From Siphonodentalium dalli (taxonomy: Eukaryota; Mollusca; Scaphopoda; Gadilida; Siphonodentaliidae), in the NCBI GenBank assembly GCA_032622095.1, contig CP136066.1, forward strand, positions 206,548,978 to 206,612,977: a DNA stretch of 64,000 bases, in the 5' to 3' direction. The position numbers and the translations under genes are program-made. The notes under the pieces were generated by a model. The model was not told where the DNA came from and searched no databases. It saw only the letters and a list, made by a program, of their open reading frames with translations. Of the stretch, positions 11,164 through 23,078 are shown in pieces (the stretch's first letter is position 1; each line of letters begins with the position of its first letter).

Positions 11164-11671
11164 CTCGCGTTTGGTTGGAACACTCCCCCCCCCCCCCCCC
11201 CCCACCAATGGGTAAATGGAATAATTACAGACGCTTCTCCCAGATCACGTCATATGGAATTATGGTTGATGGCATCAATAACAATTGATATTGCTAGGAG
11301 AGGGTGTCAACATCGCATGGAGTTATACTCTTAATTGTGAAGCCAGTTCCAGACCATATTGACTTGGAATTCAATGATAATGTTTATTATTGGATTATGT
11401 GCTAATGGAATGGAAATGAGTCCCCGGATACCGTTGTACATGGTGTATGAGTATTGTTAATTATCATCAGACTTATGGGATAGACCAGAAATTGACCAAT
11501 CGTTTCATGTACATGAACATGAACATCCAAGACCTCACTAGTCTGCTCTCAGCTTGTTCATCAGTATGGGACCCACATCAGCAAAATAACATCACCGCAC
11601 TCAAAAAGTCCTAAAGAGATGGGGCCTGTTACATCTAGGCTGAATATAAAAGGAATGCTAGCATATCAATG

Positions 11672-12071
11672 TTAACCCTTTACCCAACAGAACGGCCCTG
11701 TGCCAATGCATTCTCTTATATATGCGAGTCGACCATAGGTCGCCTCGCATATATAAGAGAATGCATTGGCTTGACACATTAAAAATTATAAAATTGTTAA
11801 AGAATGTAAGAAAAAATGGTAAAAAGTGTTAAAAAAAGATTTTTTTTAGGCCAATGCATTCTCTTATATATGCGAAGCGACCTATGGTCGACTCGCATAT
11901 ATAAGAGAATGCATTGGCACAGGGCATAACTGTAACCATCACAATGTGGTCAATGAGCCAGTTCCAATGATATCCATATTTGTATGGTTTTATTGAGACA
12001 GACCCAAGATAATTTAGGCTGTTGCAGCTTTATTTGGCCGTTGTTGGTCGTTTTGTTGGGTAAAGGGTTAA
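11672..12071 (+). repeat. Type II TTAA MITE with paired B cassettes, copy 1
   Basis: The termini are TTAACCCTTTACCCAACAGA and the inverted GTTGGGTAAAGGGTTAA. Two B cassettes face each other at about 11699-11770 and 11848-11922, separated by an AT-rich spacer. The long right shoulder has CACAATGTGGTCAATGAGCC and TATCCATATTTGTATGGTT, as in the other type II copies. Confidence 0.9.
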
Positions 12072-12369
12072 TAACTAAGTGGGGAGAAGTAACTTCTCCC
12101 GGAGAAGTGACTTCTACCAATTTGAAATATCTCGGCTGGACCTTGTTGGAGAGGTATGGCCATTGAATATGGTGATGATGTTAGCACTACTAATCCCCTT
12201 TCTTTAGGGACTCCTGTAAGTTGGCCTTATATTGGTGGGTGATTAGTTTACTGTTTTATGATAATCCACTGGAGGGACAAGAATTATTAACCCTCAATTA
12301 ACATCCCACTTTTTTAGTCACTCATACTCTTCTCTTGTGATCATGAAAAAGATCAAGTTAATAATGGAA

Positions 12370-12763
12370 TTAACTCTTCCATGACTAGAGCTTCCTGAAA
12401 TTTTGCAAAAACCCTGTGCCAATGCATTCTCTTATATATCTGAGTCTCCCATTGGCAGCCTCGCATTGCTTATTGTCGTGGCTAATTTCTAGGACTGCAT
12501 AGGGAGCCTTGCATATATAAGAGAATACATTGGCCTATTAATATTTACCTTGACCTTGTAAGCCAGAGCATTCTCTTATACATGAATATGTGAGGGTCCG
12601 TATGGGAGAGTCGCATATATAAGAGAATACATTGCCCTAACAATATATACCTTGACCCTGTAAGCCAGTGCATTCTCATATGAGAGACTTGCATATACAA
12701 GAGAATGCACTGGCACAGGATCTTTAAAGCTGCACCAGCGCAGCTGCTTTCATGAAAGGGTTA
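12370..12763. repeat. Type III TTAA MITE with degraded cassettes, copy 1
   Basis: It begins TTAACTCTTCCATGACTAG and ends GCTTTCATGAAAGGGTTA, matching the type III ends TTAACCCTTTCATGA and inverse. Between them are four recognisable half-cassette arms (GCATTCTCTTATA and inverses) with diverged centres such as GAGTCTCCCATTGG. This is the oldest-looking use of the cassette in the window. Confidence 0.65.
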
Positions 12764-14051
12764 CGTATCAGGGCTGATGCCAGGGTTGATTCATTATCCT
12801 TCCATGACAGCTTTGTATAGACTGAAGATAATTTCAATCCAAGTTTTATGTGGCCATGTCCTGGACGTAAATGTCTAAAACATCGGCATTTTTTATAAGT
12901 TGCCATTGTTAATTGTAACACCCAGTTCAGACAGACGTGCTATTAATGCAGCTGAATTCATTATGCCATATATCTGATTTTGACACAAGGATAGTATGTC
13001 AGTCTGGGTTAAATTAGTTTGTCCAGACCTACTAGTGATCGACTTACGTTTGGTCTGCCACAAATTTAATTATTGAGACGGATTATATTTGTGTTTGATT
13101 CAGACAGCCGCTCTAACGATACATCAAATTAAATTCTTCATTATTCTAATCACCCATCGTCAAGTGGAAATCGTAAGCATGACTTTATGATTGTTTATGG
13201 CAAAGTCGCGTTTCCCAACAAATTAGCTTTAATAGTGATGGTCTGCATGTTTTTTTTTAAATAATTGTTATTTCCCAAATAAACTGATAAATGGGTTTCA
13301 AATGTTAACAAAAACATATTTATAATAACATCATACAACAGAAATAGAAAACTGACCAAAATTGGCACAATTGATAAAAAGCATGCCACATTCGGCTAAC
13401 AAAAGCAGTCCAGCGATGGTGAAGCTAAATGATAAGTGAAGATTCATGCACAGGGAACTGAAGGTAATCAGAATTTTGTTTGTCAGTTGCTTTTGATGGT
13501 TTCTACGTATGTCGTATGTCGTGACCACCTGACCCGGGTGTATTTTGGGTTGGGTTGTCCCGATTTCCACTCCCAAATATACTATAACCAAAGAAATAAT
13601 TTATTTGTAAAACTCAATCAACAAGTTGAACCAAAAATTTTACAACAAGGATCAAAAGAATCTTTCAATAATTTTCGATGTCTTCTTGACCCAGACACAG
13701 CACGCGAAACAAAATTGATATGTGAATTTATTGCATGCTCTCTAGACTGACAGGGTCCTCCACAGATGTTTCACCTATTATAGTCAATTTATAGTCACCA
13801 AATATATGATTTCTTTCTCAGATGTATATTGTATATATATTATGTTACGACAGACACCATTGTTTTATGGTTTGTTTTAATAAATCTTATCTTATCTTAC
13901 TATAATCAATTCTTTTCATATATATGTGTGCGTTGTATTGTATCACAACTATATTTTATAGCAATTATTATTTTAATCATGTTGTATCACGTTGCCAGCA
14001 TCAGTAAAGCATAATATATTCCATTCCATAGAGACGTATGTATCATAAGTA
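12764..14051. other. Unassigned AT-rich intergenic DNA
   Basis: No known repeat or exon is recognised. An open frame of 104 codons at 13436-13750 on the plus strand has no domain I can name and no supporting splice context. A 62-codon frame nearby is hydrophobic and AT-driven. Both are treated as chance. Confidence 0.4.
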
Positions 14052-14264
14052 CAGTAATGCCCTAATTAATCGACTCCTTAACCACAGCAGAATTATGGGT
14101 AACTTTTCAGGATTTAGTCGGAAATGTGGCTTGTTGCCATTCATCGGAAAGCTCTCGGGGAGAGCTTTCCGATGAATAGCAACAAGCGATATTTTCGACT
14201 AAATCCTGAAAAGTTACCCATAATTCTGCTGTGGTTATGGAGTCGATTAATTAGAGCATTACTG
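14052..14264. repeat. Family A hairpin MITE, copy 4
   Basis: CAGTAATGCCCTAATTAATC opens the left arm and GAGCATTACTG closes the right. The centre is GCTCTCGGGGAGAGC. TA lies on both sides, although the left TA is decayed to GTA. The arms match at nearly every position. Confidence 0.9.
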
Positions 14265-14304
14265 TATCTATCCTCATGTTTTCCCCATATCCATTATTTT
14301 TATT

Positions 14305-14750
14305 TTAAAGGTACCTTATCTGATTTGATGGTCCCCATATTATCAGATTCCAACAACAACATTTTTTGAAATGTCGTTTCAGTTATGAGAATCGTTTAAT
14401 TGCCCAAAAATAATGCTATAAACCACTGTCCACTATAGCATAAAATTGCCCGAACTGTGTTAATTATCAACATGTTGTTCAAAGAAATTTGACCTTATTA
14501 TCAACACAAAGCCTCTTGATTTCAGAGTTATCCATCTTCCTCCGCAATTTGGTCTGAGAACATCGGCTCATCAATGTCTTACTGGGCCACTAAAAGTCTC
14601 GATGGTGAAAAATAACAGATTTCAAAAATCGATATCTAATAACTCTGAGCTTTGATAGGTTGGTTCCTCAACTCGAATTCAAATATTTTTTACCCCCAAA
14701 ACCAAATAAATAGTAATTGAGGGGCGCTAAATCGGATTATGCATCTTTAA
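14305..14750. repeat. Family F TTAA-ended MITE, copy 2
   Basis: The ends are TTAAAGGTACCTTATCTGAT and ATTATGCATCTTTAA. Shared internal words with other copies include CAACAACAACATTTTTT, GTTATCCATCTTCCTCCGCA and CTTTGATAGGTTGGTTCCTC. It is non-coding. Confidence 0.75.
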
Positions 14751-15109
14751 ATTGAGTTGATAAAGTTATATTTTATTCTTTATTTGGGTCGCGATGTCCC
14801 TGGGTCGGTTTGTCCCTGGGTCGGGTGGTCCCTTTCCCTGACATACAATGGAGTGATTTCCTGCGACGTCGATTAAACTGACAAAATTCAGTATGGAAAG
14901 GGTTAATCCTATCTTGTCAGCCTATTGTATGAAATTTAAAATGGTCCTAGAAATCCACACGAGAAACTATTTTATCAGAATATAGATAATATCAGAATTA
15001 TAAATTAATTAATGAAAGTGTCCATGACACTGTAGCTCAACTTAGGTAGGGGAATAATTTAATGGTTGACAGTAAATGGAGGAATAGGAAAGGTGCTAAT
15101 TGAAATGTC

Positions 15110-16257
15110 TAACCTGCGCCAAAGGATTTAGTGATGCAAAGAGTAAAATACAAGATGGCTGCTGGCGGCCATGTTTTTTGGCCAATTGACCCCAAAAGGA
15201 CTCGTTCCCATCTACGTGTCATTGTTAACATCCATGACAAATTTTATGAAGATCTGACCAAAGCTACGACCTACAAACTTCATGATGATCAGACGAACAG
15301 TACGACCTGTAGACGGCGCCAATGGATTGAATTTTGAAATCCAAAATGGCCCGCGCGAAAGGATTTAGTCATGCGAAGAGTGAAATCCAAGATGGCTGCT
15401 GGCGGCCATGTTTTTGGACAGAATGACCCCAAAACGACTCGTTCCCATCTACTTGTCAGTGTTAACATCCATGACAAATTTCATAAACTTCCGACCAACG
15501 CAACGACCTGTAGCCTGCGCCAAAGGATTTAGTCATGCAAAGAGTAAAATCCAAGATGGCTGCTGGCAGCCATGTTTTTTGGCTGAACGACCCCAAAATC
15601 ACTCGTTCCCATCTACATGTCATTATTAACATCCATGACAAATTTCATGATGATCAGACGAACAGTACGACCTGTAGCCCGCGCCAATGGATTGAAACTT
15701 GAAATCCAAGATGGCTGCCAGCGGCCATGTTTTTTGGCCGAATGACCCCAAAATGACTCATTCCCATCTACATGCCAATGTCAACATTCATTACAAATTT
15801 CATAAAGATTAGACCAAGGTACGACCTGTAGCCCGCGCCAAAGGATTTAGTCATGCAAAGAGTAAAATCCAAGATGGCTGCTGGCAGCCATGTATTTTGG
15901 ACGAACGACCCCAAAATCACTCTTTCCCATCTACATGTCATTATTAACATCAATTACAAATTTCATGATGATCAGACAAACAGTACGACCTGTAGCCCGC
16001 GCCAATGGATTGAATCTTGAAATCCAAGATGGCTGCCAGTGGCCATGTTTTTTGGCAGAATGACCCCAAATGACTCGTTCCCATCTACATGTCAATGTCA
16101 ACATTCATGACAAATTTCATAAAGATCAGACCAAAGGTACGACCTGTAGCCCGCGCCAAAGGAAATTGTTGACGGACACACGCACACACCCTCACGGACG
16201 ACGGACGCCAAACCATGGCAATAGCTCAAACTTACAAAAGTAAGTTGAGCTAATAAA
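15110..16257. repeat. Family N tandem array, about six units, SINE-like end
   Basis: Units of about 155-240 bp contain AAGATGGCTGC (15152, 15391, 15556, 15710, 15871, 16027), GGCCATGTTTTTTGGC, ACTCGTTCCCATCTACATGT and ACGACCTGTAGCCCGCGCCA. The last unit runs into ACGGACGACGGACGCC and CAATAGCTCAAACTTAC, an ending I recall from molluscan repeats. An inverted single remnant lies at 24463-24615. Open frames inside are repeat translations. Confidence 0.8.
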
Positions 16258-17072
16258 AACAATTCAAATTTTTTTTTAATATATTCCATTAAATAAGGTT
16301 CAACATAATGAATACAGTCAGAAAACAGATTGATTCTGTATTTCAATGTACGGTATACTGGAAAATGTTTGAACTATCCATCCTCTAGCTGTAAAATGTG
16401 TTTTTTTTTAAATGAGTGAAATATGTGTAACACGAGATGACTCACGCCCCAAGTGAGGGGCGAGAGAGAGGGGGAGAGTGTGAAGATAGAGAGAGAAAGG
16501 AATAATTTATATCTCTAGGTGTTGCCTTGTTGACTCATTGAAAACTGTATCCTACCCTGATTTATTTTATAATGTTTAATATATATCAGATAATATAGAC
16601 ACAGGCTCATACATATATGAATGTTGTTCATACCTCATGTAGAATTTGTAGTATATACTTTTAATCCAAAATAAACAATATCTTTCTTATAATGTCCGAG
16701 TAGTCCACACGACAAACAATTTGATGAGAATATGGAGAATATTGGAATTGTAACACATGTGACGCCTCACCTGTGTGATGATAAAGCGATGATGTATAGT
16801 TGATTGTGACTGAAGGCGGTGGTAACCATCCTATATATTGATTGATTTTACCTCTCATTCATAGACTGATTCATAAGGACGCACAATCCTCAGTGCAAAA
16901 TATACTAATAGAAACTCCCGTGAGAGAACCATGTGTAGAGAGCGCATCGATTCCAGACTGATGACATTGTTCTATACATCCACACGACGCCACGCTGACA
17001 GGTCAGCCTCAGTCCTCATTTTCTTTCTTGAAGTACATTTACAATGAATGCCTGCAGCCCTGGACCGAAATA
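16258..17072. other. Unassigned intergenic DNA
   Basis: It is AT-rich with a short GA-rich stretch near 16455-16500. No exon, RNA gene or repeat boundary was recognised. Confidence 0.4.
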
Positions 17073-17285
17073 CAGTAATGCTCTAAGTAATCGACTCCTT
17101 AACCACAGCAGAATTATGGGTGATTTTTCAGAATTTAGTCGGAAATATGGCTTGTTGCCATTCATCGGAAAGCTCTCCGTGAGAGCTTTCCGATGAATGG
17201 CAACAAACCATATTTCCGACTAAATCCTGAAAAATTACCCATAATTCTGCTGTGGTTATGGAGTCGATTATTTAGAGCATTACTG
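17073..17285. repeat. Family A hairpin MITE, copy 5
   Basis: It is flanked by TA on both sides (AAATA before, TATTG after). Arms of about 100 bp face each other around GCTCTCCGTGAGAGC. The arms share the ATTTTTCAG / CTGAAAAAT variant instead of the commoner ACTTTTCAGG. Confidence 0.92.
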
Positions 17286-17529
17286 TATTGACAAAAACAT
17301 AAACCCTTGACGAATTTTCCATTGTCTATGCCAGTCAGTTTATCAGTTGTGATCAGGGATGCAGCAATATGGAGGTGGGGACCTGGACATAGGTAAAAAA
17401 AAACAGTTGGAAATGTTCATACCTGAATCAATGGTTTGGGAATTTCTTACTGAAAATAGGTTGATATTTTTATGATAAATAAATTTTAACAATATTCAAG
17501 GGAGACCGTACCTAAATGAAGCCATTGTA

Positions 17530-17742
17530 CAGTACTGCTTTAAGTAATCGACTCCATAACCACAGCAGAATTATGGGTAACTTTTCAGGATTTAGTCGGA
17601 AATATGGCTTGTTGCCATTCATCGGAAAACTCTCCCCGAGAGCTTTCCGATGAATGGCAACAAGCCATATTTCCGACTAAATCCTGAAAAGTTACCCATA
17701 ATTCTGCTGTGGTTATGGAGTCGATTACTTAGGGCATTACTG
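17530..17742. repeat. Family A hairpin MITE, copy 6
   Basis: It is flanked by TA on both sides (TTGTA before, TATATAG after). It opens CAGTACTGCTTTAAG and closes TTAGGGCATTACTG. The centre is ACTCTCCCCGAGAGC. Confidence 0.92.
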
Positions 17743-17744
17743 TA

Positions 17745-18307
17745 TATAGCAGTAAAGCCATCTCTACTCTATTCAACAGAAAATATGCCACAAATGAATT
17801 AATTTGAGTCAGGGATGACTCCGGATGATTGCATAATACACTAATGTACTCTATGAACGATGTACAGTAATGCTCTAAATAATTGATTCCTTAACAACAG
17901 CAGAATAATGGGTAACTTTTCAGGATTTAGTCGGAAATATGGCTTGTTGCCATTCATCGGAAAGCTCTCGGCGAGAGCTTTCCAATGAATGGCAACAAGC
18001 CAAATTTCCGACTAAATCCTGAAAAGTTACCCACAATTCTGCTGTGGTTAAGGAGTCGATTATTTAGGGCATTACTGTAAACAACATGGTAATTATAATG
18101 AGAATTAGTAAATGGCTACAGCATTGCTCCATTTTGATATAATTATCAGGTTGTTATAGGTGGTCCTTTGTGTGGTGAATGTATTTAACTCTTGATTTAA
18201 TTCTTGATTCATATTAATTCTTTTATTACATATTTTCTGTTGAGTAATATAGTAGGAGATGGCCCCATAAATGGCTGGATTTAGGTACAGTTTCCATTTA
18301 AGTGAAA
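17745..18307. repeat. Family Q element interrupted by family A copy 7
   Basis: Its left part (about 17750-17864) has TTCAACAGAAAATATGCCAC and GTACTCTATGAACGATGTA. The right part (from 18078) continues AACAACATGGTAATTATAAT and ends near CCTTTCATTC after ATGGCTGGATTTAGGTACAG. The uninterrupted site is present in the Q copy at 43931-44279, so this is a nested insertion. Confidence 0.75.
17865..18077. repeat. Family A hairpin MITE, copy 7, nested in family Q
   Basis: TA duplicates flank it: GAACGATGTA before and TAAACAACATGG after. The centre is GCTCTCGGCGAGAGC. Because the Q copy at 43931-44279 has the unbroken ATGAACGATGTAAACAACAT on its minus strand, the TA target duplication is directly demonstrated. 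Confidence 0.95.
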
Positions 18308-18562
18308 CCCTTTCATTCCTAAATGGATCCCACTCGGTTATAAAAGTATACATTGGAATGGTCTATTATTCATTTGGAGGGATGTTCAGGTAATAAAAGC
18401 AGATGAGTGACAGACGAAAAGATATAAATACAAGCATAGAAGGATTCCTATTAATTGCTGGGAAGTGTTCAGATAATAAGTTCAACAAACTTGTTGAACT
18501 TATTATCTGAACATTTCCAAAGGGAACTACTCATCAATGAGTATATAGTATAGAAAGGGTTA
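18306..18562. repeat. Short TTAA-type hairpin MITE
   Basis: It starts near CCCTTTCATTCCTAAATGGA and ends TATAGTATAGAAAGGGTTAA. Inside is the inverted pair TGTTCAGATAATAAGTTCAA / TTGAACTTATTATCTGAACA around CAAACTTG. Its left third recurs inverted at 20878-20961. Confidence 0.65.
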
Positions 18563-18997
18563 AATTTCCCACAAGAAATTTTGTGTAAAATACATTTTTG
18601 TATACTATTTTCTATGAATGCCTCGACCAGAGTAAATCATGTATCATTGAACCCCCCTGAAGCAAAAATTACCGGTTTATCTCATAACTCTTTACTACTT
18701 CACACGTCCCCCGCCTACCCTGAGGATAAACACCAGATCAGGTGCCAATACATTTAGCTGAAATCCACATCTAAACCCATTCAACCCTTGATACCGCCAA
18801 ATAGAGTGATCCTATCCCATTGACCACCCCACCCCACCCCACGATATTACCATATATGTATATATCTGTTGAGTTAGCCTGACCCCCTTTACTAACAATG
18901 TAATGCATGCGCAACACTCTACTGTACTGAAAATTGTGTAATAATTGTGTCTCAATTAGGTCTGTTATATACGACGATTTGAGTGAAATTAAACCTA

Positions 18998-19210
18998 CAG
19001 TAATGCTCTAAGAAATTGACTCCTTAACCACAGCAGAATTATGGGTAACTTTTCAGGATTTAGTCGGAAATATGGCTTGTTGCTATTCATCGGAAAGCTC
19101 TCGCCGAGAGCTTTCCGATGAATGGCAACAAGCTGTATTTCCGACTAAATCCTGAAAAGTTACCCATAATTCTGCTGTAGTTAAAGAGTCGATTACTTAG
19201 GGCATTACTC
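18998..19210. repeat. Family A hairpin MITE, copy 8
   Basis: It is flanked by TA on the left (ACCTA) and reads TTACTCTATCG on the right. The arms face each other around GCTCTCGCCGAGAGC. It has scattered private changes such as GAAATTGACTCC on the left outer arm. Confidence 0.9.
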
Positions 19211-19858
19211 TATCGATCTATCTAAAATATTGACCAAAAATAAACTCAAGACCAATTTGTGACCCAGTGGCATCAGTCCTTAGGACAAAGAAAATTAAAT
19301 GTGTTGTTGGGGTGACATGTCAGAAAAATTACGGTCAGTAGGTAGGCTTAAAATTTTATTATTTGAAATACTCTTTCATTGAGATATTTTTATGGCTTTC
19401 TTTTCTGCCTTGAAATTTAATGATATTATTGGGCTGAGAAAAGTTTTCATTGCTTTTTGTACAAGACAAATACATTTACTTTGAAATCAACAGATTTTTG
19501 GACGTTGGAATGTGTTTTTTGGATGTTGGAATGTGTTTTTTGGATGTTGGCCTAGTATATAATTTGGTGAAATTTTCTAGAGATTTTAGCTGTACCATAG
19601 GAAAAATACTTATGGTAGGGGGTTTAAATTATGGTCAGCAGGGGAACTCCACAAATATTTTGTCTTTGGTCGTATAGTTGCTGAGGGCAGTAACCGCAGG
19701 AAACATCCCAAGGGCAAGAGGGAACAAGTTCTAGAAAAGGGGATAGGTTTTTATAGGGACTCAATGTCTTCGAAGTGGGTTCATGCGAAATTACATAAAT
19801 TTTATAAATGTCTGTGAAACAACTATCATCAACAAGTAAAACAGTCTTAGTAAACATA
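19211..19858. other. Unassigned DNA with a 22-bp triplicate
   Basis: At about 19494-19558, TGGATGTTGGAATGTG occurs in three tandem units of about 22 bp. Nothing else was recognised. The 75-codon frame over the triplicate is a repeat translation. Confidence 0.45.
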
Positions 19859-19992
19859 CAGTAAAGCCATAAGTAATCGACTCCTTAAACACAGCAGAAT
19901 TATGGGTAACTTTTCAGGATTTAGTCAGAAATATGGCTTGTTGCCATTCATCGGAAAGCTCTCGGGGGAGTCGATTACTTATGACATTACTG
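19859..19992. repeat. Family A MITE, copy 9, right arm mostly deleted
   Basis: The left arm is complete from CAGTAAAGCCATAAG to GGAAAGCTCTCGGGG. The sequence then jumps to AGTCGATTACTTATGACATTACTG, the outermost 25 bases of the right arm. TA still flanks both sides. Loss of about 80 bp at the hairpin is consistent with a deletion between arms. Confidence 0.88.
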
Positions 19993-20605
19993 TACACTCA
20001 GATTCATACGGATATTTAGACTATTGTATTCCCGCCAACTTTCATTTCTCAGAAGGCTTGCGGTATTCCCCCAAATTGCGTCAAATCATGCTTCGTTAAT
20101 CGTTTCGATTGGACTCCTTTATCTTGGTGCTACTAATAGTGAGTTCTGATATTAGAGCTAATGACGTGAAAATGTTGGAAAATGAAAACTCTACGAAAAG
20201 TCATCAGACCCACTATTTTATATGTAGTTTACTCCAGTATGAAGTAAAAATAGATCCACTTTGTTCTTATTTTCTTTATTAATAATGCTCCAATAATGCA
20301 ATTTTGCATACATTACTGTTACAGTAAATATTTATTTAAGTACGGTAAATATTGGAAAAGGTCGAAGCACTGAAAAATATTATGAAAATCATATTCAGAC
20401 TGAAACATTTTAACTTTCTACATACGATAAGCAATGTTTGTTGACAAATAACTGTAACTGTTTTGTTTACATAACAATGGTATCAACACGCAAAATTTTG
20501 TGATAGCAGAACTCTCAATAATGAATATAAGAACAAAATTGATCTATTTCTTCATGTTTATCTAAGTGGTCATGCACATTTAACCACTGAGTGCCTTTGG
20601 TCCCT
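19993..20605. other. Unassigned AT-rich intergenic DNA
   Basis: No gene, RNA or repeat family was recognised. The short open frames are AT-driven. Confidence 0.35.
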
Positions 20606-20961
20606 TTAAAGGTACTCAATCCGATTCGATGGTCCCCCATATCATCAGATTCCAACAACAACAAAATCTTTTTTAAATGCCGCTCCAGTCATCGGAATCG
20701 ATTAATTGCCGAAAATAATTGCCCCAAACCTGTTATTTATCAAATTTTTTTTAACGAAATATTTCCCATTTGTCAAATATCTGACACAAAAAAGCTACTT
20801 GATTTTAGAGTTATCCATCTTCATCCGCAATTTGGTCTGAGACCATTTTCTCGACGACTTTTTACTGGGCCACTGAACATCCCTCCAAATGAATAATAGA
20901 CCATTCCAATTTATACTTTTATAACTGAGTGGGAGAATCCATTTAGTATAGAAAGGGTTAA
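20606..20961. repeat. Family F left part joined to an inverted hairpin-MITE end
   Basis: TTAAAGGTACTCAATCCGAT opens a family F copy that matches others through TTACTGGGCCACTGAACA, near 20878. From there CCCTCCAAATGAATAATAGA to GTATAGAAAGGGTTAA is the inverted left end of the element at 18306-18562. The junction indicates truncation of F by that element. Confidence 0.65.
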
Positions 20962-20982
20962 GGAGGATAATTTCTTCAGCTA

Positions 20983-21158
20983 CAGTAATGCCCTAAATAA
21001 TCGATCCCTTAACCATAGCAGAATTATGGGTAACTTTTCAGGATTTAGTCGGGGAGAGCTTTCCGATGATTGGCAACAAGCCATATTTCTGACTAAATCC
21101 TGAAAAGTTACCCATAATTCTGCTGTGATTAAGGGGTCAATTAATTAGGGCATTACTG
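20983..21158. repeat. Family A hairpin MITE, copy 10, shortened left arm
   Basis: It is flanked by TA (AGCTA before, TACCC after). The left arm goes from GGATTTAGTC straight to GGGGAGAGC, losing the inner 35 or so bases, while the right arm is complete. Outer-arm substitutions differ between arms here, unlike copy 14. Confidence 0.88.
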
Positions 21159-22357
21159 TACCCTCAGCTCTCCTGAATGGATATGGAATAGACAGCAGGG
21201 TTTGGAGGGATGTCTCCCCTCAAACATTGGCCTAAATTTTCAACAGTAGGTTATTTCATGTCTGGCACAACATTAGTTGGAAATTTAGACAAAAATTTGA
21301 ATATTTTCCTACTTTGGGTAAATTTTTTGGACTGAAATGGCTATCAGTTGGAAAATTACCTCTACCTGTGTTAGCGTTAGGTTTGACATAGAAATTTGTC
21401 TTCCTTGCATAGTTTACAGCCATTCCTGATGGTGGAAAAAAGTTATCCTGTTTGTATTTTAGTAGTACTGAAGTGGTCATTCTCACCAGAATTTTGTGTT
21501 TTGGGTATGCAGCTTTAGAAAAAGGTGCTTTGGGTACCCAGCTTGACCATTTAAATATTTTGAGTGCACGCTTGTCCCATACATGTCGATCAAATGGCAC
21601 ATGGTTAGTACTAGTGCTCTCTAAAGAAAATTATTTCTGGCCAAGAGTTATTTATTCTTGACATAACTTGAAGATTGGTGATAAAATATATTTAATACTG
21701 AAAGATGTACAGATTTCCAGTAATATAGTATGGTGTTCATCCTTTGTTAGATAGGTATGCAATTTGTGGGACCTACTCATATAAGAAAATGTTGAGTTTA
21801 ACATAACTCGATTCATTATTCAAAAACAATAGCTCATCTTTGTGAGGATAACAACTTTTGATTTTGGGATTCAAGTTTCTGCCATTGTAGCCCCCACCCC
21901 TGATGCCATCACTGAATGTTAGAGAATGCCCTGCTGTGAATACACATCTTAGTAGCATATATTATATATACTGGTGATGTGGGTAACCTGCAAGTATGGA
22001 CGCTGAACCTTTTTGGATAAGTTTAATTGGTGAATTTCTGAGATTGTTCGTGCATTTCATTAAACTTAAATGATTGGAATTTCATCTGAATGGTTATTTA
22101 AAACAGTTCACACGATTTGTCTGCCTTATCCTGCTATTTTCATTGTCTTTCATAAAACTTTGTGGGTGATTTGGACCCCAATTATCCTTGGAATAAACTT
22201 GTGTTAAAGGGGTGGGTGTCCAATATTGGACAGGAAAAAACTTGCTTTCCTAGGGTTGTGGGTCCAAAAAATTAAAAAACCAAATAGTTCAACCATGTAT
22301 ACTGGAATTTGTTCCTGAGCCCCCCCCCCCCCCCTCCATGTTTTTTTGTCCATTTTG
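21159..22357. other. Unassigned intergenic DNA
   Basis: No recognised exon or repeat. A minus-strand frame of 114 codons at 21256-21600 has no domain I can name and lacks splice support. It is left unannotated. Confidence 0.35.
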
Positions 22358-22522
22358 GTATGTCCTTCATGTAAGAATACACTAACCCTGACTCTAACCT
22401 TAACTCTAGCCCCAGCCCTAGCCCTAACCCTAACCCTAGCCCTGACCCTAACCCAAACCCAAACCATAACAATGGACAATGGAGGGGTGTGCTTTCGTGT
22501 ATTCTTACATGAAGGATATACC
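22358..22522. repeat. Degenerate telomere-like tract inside an inverted repeat
   Basis: CCCTAACCCTAACCCTAGCC and variants run from about 22384 to 22470. On the minus strand this is TTAGGG-like, the metazoan telomere unit. It is bracketed by GTCCTTCATGTAAGAATACA at about 22362 and the inverse GTATTCTTACATGAAGGA at about 22498. A C run of about 17 lies at 22320-22334. Arg/Val-rich frames across it are repeat translations. Confidence 0.75.
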
Positions 22523-23078
22523 TAAAACAATTTGATTGAAATAGATATCAGTTGAAAAAATTGCAACCTAAGGGAGGGGGTGGCAAGTCAGAAACCATTA
22601 AAATGCTTGAGGTACCAGTTTGAAAACTTAAGGGGCTAGCCAGGGGGGAGTTGCAAATAGAATTCCCCAGACTTGGAAATTTTGGTGTGGTTCGAGGGGG
22701 GGGGGGGGGGTGGTGCAGAAATTCAGTGGACACCACAACACACACACCCCCCCCCCCCCCCCCATGGAGGACAGACCCTCTTGGGTGTGTGCGTGGTTGA
22801 GGGGCTGTATTAATATGTGTGTGGTTGGGGGGGGCTGATTCCATAGCTTCTTGTTTGGTTAATGGTTATGTCACTGTATTTAAAACAACACTTCGACCGC
22901 CGACATAAACAATTGTCAAATCCGAATTATTAAAATCAGAACTTCAGGCAGACTCACTGGACAGTGATTAACGATTATGGAACACCATAACATTTTGGTG
23001 GACATCATTAAAGGAAGTGGTTTTGTTTCACTGAGCTTGCAATAGTGATGATGAAAGAACCTGCCCAAAATAGTCCAT
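22523..23078. other. G/C-homopolymer-rich DNA
   Basis: A G run of about 15 at about 22696-22710 is followed about 35 bp later by a C run of about 17 at about 22747-22763, so the two tracts can pair. TGTGTG/CACACA patches adjoin. No gene is seen. Confidence 0.5.

Noticed and set aside
13436-13750. 104-codon plus-strand frame as a gene
   Set aside because: No recognised domain, no splice or promoter support, and no repeat-free conservation that can be judged from one sequence.
22204-22479. Arg/Val-rich minus-strand frame (VRVRARVRVRARAG)
   Set aside because: It is the translation of a degenerate telomere-like tract.
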